DNA of 64,000 nt, from the NCBI GenBank assembly GCA_914767715.1, contig OU612070.1, positions 22,122,025 through 22,186,024 on the forward strand, in the 5' to 3' direction. The translations under genes were made by a program, and so were the position numbers. The notes beneath the pieces are model-generated. The model did not search any database, was not told where the DNA came from, and saw only the letters and a program-made list of their open reading frames with translations. The DNA is from Membranipora membranacea (Eukaryota > Bryozoa > Gymnolaemata > Cheilostomatida > Membraniporidae). Shown one piece after another: positions 56,099-64,000 of this stretch; position 1 is the stretch's first letter, and each line of letters begins with the position of its first letter.

Positions 56099-56512
56099 CA
56101 GGGGCGTATATTCTAAAAATTTTCACTCACTGACTTTTTAGAGATGAGCATAATGATCGGGCGCATCCCGATCCACACGCCGTAGGCGTGGCGGGGAGGG
56201 TGTGGGAGGGGTGCATAAGCGCCCTCCCACCACGGAAATTTTTGCATATCGGTAGCAAAATAGTGCAAGCAGAGAGGTATTTCAATAGCTCACTGAGCTG
56301 TTGGGTACTTTCAGAAAACAACTCAATAGCAGTAGAAGATTACGGTAAAAATGCTCCAGTTATAAAGCACCCATTTGAAAAAAAACTGACCTTGATGGGA
56401 TTCGAACCCACAACAATCTATATTACAGTGATTATAAAGCAGACGCTCTACACACTGAGCTATTCAGCACTCACGGAAATCCGTGGGCCGTGAGTGCTAA
56501 TATACGCCACTG
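56099..56512 (-). mobile_element. 414-bp hAT-type MITE carrying a tRNA-like pol III promoter
   Basis: There is an exact 8-bp target duplication, AAAGGAAG (56091-56098 and 56513-56520); unit 1 has a single copy and no insert (30766-30773). The ends are inverted: CAGGGGCGTATATT and, from the right, CAGTGGCGTATATT. The minus-strand interior near the right end holds an A box (TAGCTCAGTGTGTAGAGC) and a perfect B box (GGGTTCGAATCCC, about 56398-56410). Next to the right end is a short hairpin CACGGCCCACGGATTTCCGTG. A GC-rich palindromic patch lies at 56165-56232. There is no coding capacity. Confidence 0.9.
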
Positions 56513-56520
56513 AAAGGAAG

Positions 56521-57154
56521 TTAGTATTGGTCTATCCTTCATGTGTCATACATGCTGTGCAGGATTTGAGTCAGTGTGGCTAACATCCTTCTGAAGTGCA
56601 CTGTTTAATATTCTATTTCATAGGAGTAAATCATCAAATTCAAATTCCACTGGTATATGTAAGTATGGTGCTGCTGCTGTTGTTTTCTTTTGCATGCACT
56701 GTTATATTAGCCAAGTTTATAGATTATAGCTCATTGCATGCAATATCACAGAATTAAACAAAAAACAGTGAGAGCATGCCACAATGTACAAGTGTAAAAC
56801 AGTCCAGTTAGAATAATACCTTATTATACATTCAATTGTTTCAGGTGAGGCATCTTCTGTTACCCCTACAACAGCTGATGATATCAGGACCCAGGGAGAC
56901 GTAGTCCAGATAGACGTAGACCAGAGTGACCGAGCGTAGGGAGAAGGAGCTGGTATATGTAAGTATGGTGCTGCTGGCTCTTGCTCTGTTTTGTCTGCAC
57001 TATTGTATATTTGCTAAGTTTCTAGATTATAGCTCATTGTATACTGTAACACAGAAAAACAAACAAAAGCCAGAAAGATGCATGCAACAAAGTAAAAGTC
57101 TAAGACAATCCAGTTAGAATATTACCTATCATGCAATATGTTCACTTGTTTTAG
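56521..57154 (+). other. Upstream region of hAT-derived gene with duplicated intron/exon
   Basis: CTGGTATATGTAAGTATGGTGCTGCTG occurs twice (56651 and 56950). Each copy is followed by about 200 bp and a TTT(C/T)AG acceptor leading to GTGAGG(C/A)A..CTTCTG (56844 and 57154). This is a local duplication of an intron plus the start of an exon. The open frames across it stop early. Confidence 0.55.
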
Positions 57155-57660
57155 GTGAGGAACCTTCTGAAGACCCTCAAACAACCCATGACACCCATAG
57201 AGACGGAGCCAGACAGACAGACAGACCAGCAAGAAGGAGCTCTAGATATAGCACAAGCTCTTAAAGAACGTCTAACAGATGAGCAGAACTATGATATTCT
57301 GACGATCGGGAATTGTGACAAGTACAGCAAGGATCACGTGTTTCCTAGTACACAAAGATATGGGAGGAACAGATCGTTCCTGAGAAGATGGCTGGAAAAC
57401 CACAAGTGGTTATTGTACAGTGAAGCAGAAGAAGGAGGATACTGTAAAGTATGTGTTCTGTTTGAAGCGAAACGGCCTCCTATGCTGTATGCAGCTTCAG
57501 TCAGCCTTTGTGAGAAGATCAACATCGAACCATCCGTACCCCGAACAGCTTCGAAACAAAGAAACAGAGCTAATGCGCCTAGTAGCTCACCTGAAGAGTA
57601 TTACGGCAGGAATCTAATTCTGCCGTTTCTAGATGATATCATCTCTGAGATGAATGCTAG
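57155..57660 (+). CDS. hAT transposase-derived gene, unit 2, exon 1 of the part seen
   Basis: The acceptor TTGTTTTAG precedes it, and the donor GCTAG|GTTGGT joins in phase to the exon at 57871. The protein has an acidic lead, RLTDEQNYDILTIGNCDK, then the TTF-type zinc-finger motif RRWLENHKWLLYSEAEEGGY with CKVCVLFE, and the start of a DUF4371-like region, RNLILPFLDDIISEMNAR. This is the layout of ZMYM1/p52rIPK-like domesticated or resident hAT transposases. Unlike unit 1 it has no stop after CVLF. The true 5' end is unknown. Confidence 0.75.
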
Positions 57661-57870
57661 GTTGGTAACGATTTCATTGTCAATTATAATTTTTAAATTT
57701 TACTAAAAATCATTGGTGTCACAGAAGTTCAGCTGACTAAACTTCACTTTCTGCATCTCGCCAGGCTTACACCAACTAAGGTGTCATTAATACTGACTGG
57801 ACTAACTACAAACTGAGTAACAAACCAGCTACACATTTGTTGTGATAACCAAAGTTCACTTTGCTTTCAG

Positions 57871-58024
57871 GTTCGCTACAGATTCATCAGATGTCTATAA
57901 GCTGGCGCTGTTAATCCCCGAGGCACTCAATCAGATGGATTATGAAGAGTGGCACAAAATTATCAGCAATGACAGGATCTACAATAGGCTGCAAGTGGGT
58001 GTAACTGACCAGACTTCATTTGAG
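57871..58024 (+). CDS. hAT transposase-derived gene, unit 2, middle exon
   Basis: The acceptor is TTGCTTTCAG and the donor TTTGAG|GTGAGT. Joined to the previous exon it reads R|FATDSSDVYKLALLIPEALN and QMDYEEWHKIISNDRIYNRL, ending TSFE. The unit 1 counterpart has an extra base and a stop, this one neither. The large catalytic core between the DUF4371 start and hATC is mostly missing, so it cannot be a full transposase. Confidence 0.7.
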
Positions 58025-58315
58025 GTGAGTAATACGCTACAATAGATCGACCAAAATGTCAAAAACTACCGTCCTTACAAGGAGTTTTATTTGTATTGAA
58101 TTATTGGAAGTTCAACTCCTTGTACAATAAAAACCCAAATTCCCAGATTTGCAGAGCTATGTGCTCTTTATCCATGAGCAAGCGACTCAGAGAGTAAAAG
58201 CTGTCAACAGTTCAAAGAAATGATTTTATCAGATTAATATATCCCAATTAAATTATCTTCATTTCGGAAGCTCAACTCAGTGTTTATATCAGGTTTATGA
58301 CTTTTCATTCAAAAG

Positions 58316-58567
58316 ATTGAGCTTCGAAGATGGTACACTAAGTGGGAGGACCAAAATTCTGAGGTGCCTGAGGATGCCCTCAAAGCTATGAAGAGCTGTG
58401 ATAGTAGCCTTTACCCGAACATCGCCACACTACTAAACCTCTTCCTAGTCACACCAACTACATCCTGTGAACCAGAGAGAGTGTTCAGCCAGCTCAAGAA
58501 TATAAAAACATGTTATTATCTTAAATTCTTGGTACAGCTCTATTCATCCTTACAGTCAATGGAATGA
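58316..58567 (+). CDS. hAT transposase-derived gene, unit 2, hATC exon
   Basis: Starting after CATTCAAAAG it continues in phase: IELRRWYTKWEDQ, then SLYPNIATLLNLFLVTPTTS and CEPERVFSQLKNIKT, the dimerisation motif of hAT transposases (YPN...LL......SCE.ER.FS.LK.IKT). It ends at TGA at 58565. The acceptor is weak (AAAAG), but phase and family order support it. Confidence 0.75.
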   Translation: MELRRWYTKWEDQNSEVPEDALKAMKSCDSSLYPNIATLLNLFLVTPTTSCEPERVFSQLKNIKTCYYLKFLVQLYSSLQSME

Positions 58568-58651
58568 ATTCTATAGCAATTTGGGAATAATAGTTATATT
58601 ATAACTACTCTTACAAACAAAGCCTTGTTCGTCCATGAGCAAAATCTGTAG

Positions 58652-59732
58652 TGCTGTTTCAAAGGTTGAACCAGTATAGCTTTACTGGCAAGCAGCCAGC
58701 CAAGTATATAGACACTTAAGTTGTTTGTGAACTGCTTGTCTTACTGATGATTGATGTTGTGGTCTGTGGTTGGTTTATTTTTCTACTGTATCGAAACTAG
58801 CGTTTTGAGTTCGATTGACTGCGCTGTAGTGCAGTAACACTTAGCAGGTGGCTATAAGTTATGTGAGTTTGGGGCCAAATTATAGTAAATTTTCATAAAT
58901 ACACCTGACTGCTTTGTTTTTATTTGTTTATTTATGCATGGTCTTTATTTGTCATTGACTATGATCGGCAATAATAAAGTATATATATATATATATATAT
59001 ATATAAACAGTATTATATTATTATTTGAAGCCATTTTTTATGAGCTCTATGAATGAGTTGACCTCTGGACGGAACCACTTATATTGACCCAGAGTTGAAC
59101 TTTGGTCCATTTTGCCTGCATATTTTGTGCTCTTCTATAATAATCTTTGTATACATTGATAGGCTAAGATCAACTCCTTAAGTAACCTTGACGCTATCAC
59201 AGCCCTAATTATGACTGTAAGGAATTAGATAAAAATGATGTCTAATGGGATTTATGTCTCCTTCCATGTACAGTGTGATATTTTCTGTTCGATTCCGGGG
59301 AAACTGAAAGTTGTACCAACTTTGTTGGTTTTTGTTTATCATCACAAATAGTCACACTCCATTTACTCATCTTCCTTCATGGTGGTCTCTTGTCATAACT
59401 GAAAACGCTGGGGATTTCAATGAAGATAATTACTACAAGATGAGGATTTATGACTTAGCAGAATTATGCCCCTTTGGTCCACTCAACCACACTAATAAGA
59501 AAGCTGTAAATCAAGGCTTCACTCAATCAATGGCGGGGGGGGGGGTCGTCAGGTGGGGCAATAGTCCGGAGTACTCAGACCAGGTTGGGTAATGAGACTC
59601 TAGTTTTGTGCAAAATCCATCACTGTTGTGTAATTGAGTGGTATAGGAGGGACAACACCCAACATGGTTCACCAGAGCTTGAGAAAGTCTGAGTGGGTAA
59701 CAGTGCCCAGTCCTGGTGTTCCATGGTATCAA
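58652..59732 (+). repeat. Spacer repeat downstream of hAT gene (unit 2)
   Basis: Counterpart of 32885-33965. The AT microsatellite (58979-59005) is longer here, and the G-run is at about 59535. Confidence 0.65.
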
Positions 59733-60830
59733 CCAGAATCGGCTAGAATGCACTGAATGGGCTTTATATTACAGATGACTGATCTGTGTTAAAGTAAAGT
59801 TGTATAGCTGAAACAAGAGGGGCTATTTTCTGAGTAGATACAGAGACTTTTCTCTGATTATTCATTGGCATTGAGCCTTTTCAATCCTCAGCGAGGAATG
59901 TCTTTTGTACGGTAATGAAGGAATCTTTGGAATTTCATCAAATGGTACACTGTCTTCTTACAGTTCAACAGACCAACCAGAAAACATAGCTTGTGGGCCA
60001 AACCAAAATCTTGAAAACGATGCTGCGGATCGAAATATAAGATGACAGGAGTTATATCCTCTGTTATTGAGGTGGGGCAACTCCTGATTTTTACGCTTAC
60101 TCAAAGTTAATATAGATTGGAGCATTTATCCAATATTAAGCACCTACTAAATGTGAAGGTAGCTTATCAGCATTAATTGTACTTTGAATATGATAACAAC
60201 AGGAATAACTTCCACATCTCAATCGGAAAACAGCAGGTAATGTTAATACCACATAACGAAAAGCATGTTTTTGCTGAAAAAGATTATGATGCCAATAAAA
60301 GTATTAAAGAGAATAGTACAGTCTCATTCAAAGTGTGTATTTTCAGTTTCACTGGAAGTGAAACTGTTCACTGTTGTATTGCTGAGTGGAACTAGGCTGT
60401 ACAAAGATCTGTTGAACATTGAGGCTATGGCACCATAAACTAGATGGCCCTCCTATTTAGCCATTTTTATAGTCCCAGTAAGTAAGTAAGTTATATTTGC
60501 ACCAAGGGACTGTTGTGGACAAAAAAGGTAATGTCTTTGATATCTTACTGCAGAAACACGCATTGTGATGACTCTCACCAACTTAGATTCCGAAATTCTT
60601 ATGTTGAAAAGACTCGCAATTGAAACCCCCGTATGACGCTGTCTGTTGATAACTATGTAAGTAGTTATTTTAATAGACCTTTGACCTAAATAACAAATCG
60701 TTAAAAAAAGTTGCGAGTTTTTTTTCATTTGTTGATAGAGGGGAGATAATGAGTTTATATTGGCGGACTTTGTCTGACAGATTGATAGCACAGAAATAAG
60801 TTCACAGCTTTTTAAAGATACTCATTTTGA
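59733..60830. repeat. Spacer of unit 2 with dispersed repeat and TPR-5' fragment
   Basis: Bases 60119-60263 match 34390-34500 and hold the empty site of MITE copy 1. Bases 60270-60690 are the dispersed repeat of 2890. Bases 60755-60830 resemble the TPR gene 5' region (GGCGGACTTTGTCTGACAGATTGATAGCACAG) with its middle missing. No gene is seen. Confidence 0.55.
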
Positions 60831-63800
60831 GTTGGTGGTAGCTTTTCTGGATATCAAGGAGGGAGATTTGTCAGTGGGACTCACATCTCCTTTAAACACA
60901 TCGCCTAGCAGTGAAAAACAGCGCTTAATGACTGCGATATCTCACCATCTAACCCAAAGACTCAGAATTGATGCCCACTATTAACACATTGTTGTTCACT
61001 GGATTGACCTCTCACATAAATTTTGCATACAGAACTTTTGATTTAAATATCAATTCCTTACTCTCATTCTTTAATTCTATGCCCTCTTGATGGCATTCCC
61101 TTTTGATCTGTTCTGCTGAACTTTGCTTGTTTGCCATATTATTCTTATTGATGCTACACTATCTACAATAGAAAACACAATGAGGCATTAGGACGTGGAT
61201 GATTCTAGAAGTTAGAACTTTGGTTAAACTTTCCATACTATGCAGTGAGGGCTCCAGACCCCAGGGTAGTTCAACGGTATGGGTTGGTTTTGTGCATCAA
61301 ACTCAAATTCTACTCACCAGATCAAGACAACAAGGATTGTGATAGATTGTATAGCGAGCGTAATAGGATCATACTCTACAATATAATCATATCCGTGATG
61401 GTATTGTCTTTCAAATGCAGCCCGGTCAACCAACCTCTATATGTATACTTAGGTCTCAATCTAGTACCCAGTTTTTGTAATGCAGTCCTTGGGTAAATTA
61501 TGACCTACAACTGGTTAAAGTAGAACAAAATTCTACAGATAGGGGAAGGCGGGGCACGCTGATCCACCCCGCATTTTTCAAATACAATTTTAGTTTTTTA
61601 AGTTTTCCCTTCCATCAGAGGTCAAGTGACTAAAGGCACACTTTTTGATCGCACAAAGAAAATGATAGCTGCTAAGGGAAGTTAACTATTTAGTTTTTCA
61701 TCGTTTTTAGCTTAAAAAGTAAATAATGTGCACATCAACGGAAATGTCATTTATTCCCAACAAGACGTGACTGAGAAGTTGCAACTTATATTATGTGATA
61801 ACACCATATTTAGTCTCAATTTCACATAATCTAAACATATCTCTGATGATGAGATTTTGTTTAACCCGAGTTGAAAGTGAAATACAGGCTGCTGGGGCAC
61901 GTTGAAAACCAAGTATCAACTAGAAATACACCAGAGGTTTCACGGACTTCGAATGGAGTATCAATTATGGATAAACGACAAAATAAACAAATCGTAGTTA
62001 AGTGAACTTTGTATAGATATTCTAGTTATGAGTAAAAAGAGTTCTACAGTTAACCCACACGGCTAAAGTTCTTAGATAACTTTATATTCTCTCCAACCTG
62101 CTAACTCTACCGTTGGTTTGATCAGTGTGATGTGAAAACATGTAAATTATCTGTTATCTTTATCGTCCTATTATTGGATAATCTGAATGCTGGTGTAGAC
62201 ACTATGCAGACACTCATAGTATCCAAAGGGAACAGACATTTGGGATCTTGCATGTGCTTGTATTGAACCTGTCAGTTAGTGTATTTTGATATAGCCAGTT
62301 CAAGTCAGGTATGTCAGCGGAAACTATTCTACAAGTTGACGATTCTCTACAGAAAAAAAGGCATATTCGCACTTACATAGCAGGTTTGACTTTTATTTTA
62401 GAAGTAGGCATTAATTTATTTACCTACAAAGAATAAACAGCTCTCTGTCATCATAAAGACAGAGGTATTATCAATTTCAGTTTTCGGTAGACAGGGTTCT
62501 CTCAAAACTGTCAACGAAAGAAAATAGCATGAAAATGTCTTTACTACCATACTTTATGTGTTCTCAGAGACCTAATGTGACATAATTAGGCAAAAAAAAC
62601 TAGTTATGAGTACAGTTCTACAGTGAGAAACTGGGGACATCTCTCTAGCTAGTAAGATTATAGTGATTTGCTAGAACAAGTTTGTTCCCTCTGTGGTTAC
62701 GTAGGACTACCTGAATAGCTGTGTATTAGCCGTTGCTGCCGCAGAGCCTTGATATTCAACTTTCGCAATAGCACATCACCACAATTAAGGGAACAAACTA
62801 GCTCTAGTGATTTTATAAATTTCATTCGCACAGACTTAGTTAGAGGGAACAATCAATAGGTGTCCAGAACAGATTTTTATGATCACGCAAGGAATTTCCC
62901 TTTAAAAGTGTTAAAATTTTAAATATTAACGAATAATAACAACGAATAAAGAGAATAACATAGATCAATATTGCAAACCATTTATTTATGATAATATTTG
63001 AATATTAGAGTTTCCTTCCTCTACTACACTGGTATTCCTGTTTTGTCTTTGTTCAACCAGGCACCAAAACTATAACGCAAGGTATCAGGTAATTCTAATC
63101 ACTAAGACAACATTATTTATTTATTTATTTATTTATTTATTGAGGTTTTCTAAAAGTTTATAATTATAACCAGTATATAGTCAAGAGTTACTTGATAAAA
63201 TTCAATTGCATGTCATGAGTGATAAAGCATGCTAAATATGGAACTATGAATCAAGTCATGAACCCAATCCGACCAAAATCCATCCCTAATCTAAACGTTT
63301 CACACATTGAAGCTTCCTGGCAGCATGTTGATAATTATATATTATGTTGGGACATCATAATTATAACTAGGTGCCAAAGGTGCATTAACCTGAATATTAA
63401 TAATAATCGACTGCATGCGCTTTATAATGTGCGAAATAATTGTGTAACAAAATCAATAAAATATTTATATATGTACAAAAAGATTCCATATAAAGCTAAA
63501 AGGAATTCTCAGACATGAGCAATTAACAGCGGAATACCCTACTACATGTTCAGCAGTGTTCATCTTTTTACTACTGTTTGAATTCTTTGCATTGCACCAT
63601 TGAGATGACTTTTACCACAGGTAAGTGTATCATTTACTTTGGTTATCTGGTGTGCTAGAGGCCGAAGCTTATTCATTTTCTGGCAAACTTTTCCATTATG
63701 CAAAACAAAACTGAATTTTAATACCTGTTGTCTCGAATGTCCATGAAGTATTTTGCTGGTCTTTGAACATCCCTTGTCATGGACTATTACCGACCATTGT

Positions 63801-63957
63801 GATCTTTTCCATGTGTTGCCGGCAAAGATCAAGTAATTCATCTTCTAAGCTATATGTGAAAGGTTGACTGGCTGCCTTAATCCATACCATGTTCTTTAAT
63901 ATCAATTTCTCTGGTGATTATTTACTTTCTGTTGTATTCTATGATTCTTTTTTGTAG
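60831..63957. other. Spacer of unit 2 up to second NHL gene
   Basis: This matches 34797-38210, nearly identical from about 62930. It lacks the 35240-35575 segment and has about 50 extra bases near 62255-62305. A TTTA microsatellite lies at 63115-63143. Open frames match those of unit 1 and lack domains. Confidence 0.5.
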
Positions 63958-64000
63958 TTCATATTCTGATTGTTGCCCAGAGTATTTGTCTAGCTAGAGC
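63958..64000 (+). CDS. Second NHL-repeat gene, exon a (cut by window edge)
   Basis: The acceptor TTTTTTGTAG at 63957 and the first 43 bases are the same as in exon a at 38211 (HILIVAQSICLAR). The rest lies outside the window, so nothing can be said about its integrity. Confidence 0.65.

Noticed and set aside
56395-56470. Functional tRNA gene
   Set aside because: A and B boxes are good, but the anticodon arm and acceptor stem do not close cleanly. The sequence lies inside a MITE with defined ends.

Overview
This is eukaryotic, AT-rich, intron-containing DNA, most likely from a marine invertebrate such as a sponge or cnidarian. The reasons are clean GT/AG introns that keep reading phase, several retrotransposon and DNA-transposon families, tRNA-derived repeats, and large kinesin-light-chain-style TPR proteins with a GlnD-like nucleotidyltransferase domain. 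I cannot name the species. No prokaryotic operon, CRISPR array, rRNA gene or intact tRNA gene is visible.

The main organising fact is a tandem segmental duplication. Unit 1 runs from about 4.2 to 42 kb: TPR/nucleotidyltransferase gene A on the minus strand, repeat-rich spacer, hAT-transposase-derived gene, then an NHL beta-propeller gene on the plus strand. Unit 2 starts near 42.85 kb and runs off the right edge: TPR gene B, spacer, hAT-derived gene, and the first bases of a second NHL gene at 63958. The spacing between copies is about 34.1 kb at the TPR gene but 25.7 kb at the hAT and NHL genes, because each unit gained and lost different insertions. Reading each unit against the other gives empty and filled sites for at least five mobile elements.

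Region by region: 1-4200 is dispersed repeats, a short tandem array and an insertion with target duplications. 4.2-5.5 kb is the severed, decayed 3' end of TPR gene A. 5526-10852 is an insertion with TGT/ACA ends that carries an intact two-ORF LINE (5761-10188). 10.9-17.6 kb is the rest of TPR gene A. 18.2-22.1 kb shows no gene. 22-30 kb is a patchwork of LINE remnants, a foldback element, an R2-like retroelement and a tRNA-derived SINE. 30.8-32.8 kb is a decayed hAT-derived gene, and 33-37 kb is repeats. 38.2-41.8 kb is four in-phase exons of an NHL-repeat gene. 42.9-43.3 kb is a 382-bp element with 8-bp target duplications. 45.0-51.9 kb is TPR gene B, and 52.4-64 kb is the second copy of the spacer, hAT and NHL segments, with a 414-bp hAT-type MITE.

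Both TPR genes share the same exon architecture. The two upstream exons join in phase to a giant last exon through a third reading frame of a 12-bp minisatellite, encoding Asp-Ala-Asn-Thr repeats. This is followed by a nucleotidyltransferase-like domain and a long 42-residue TPR array. Gene A is truncated by a nonsense codon and a 5.3-kb insertion. Gene B is broken only by one missing base.
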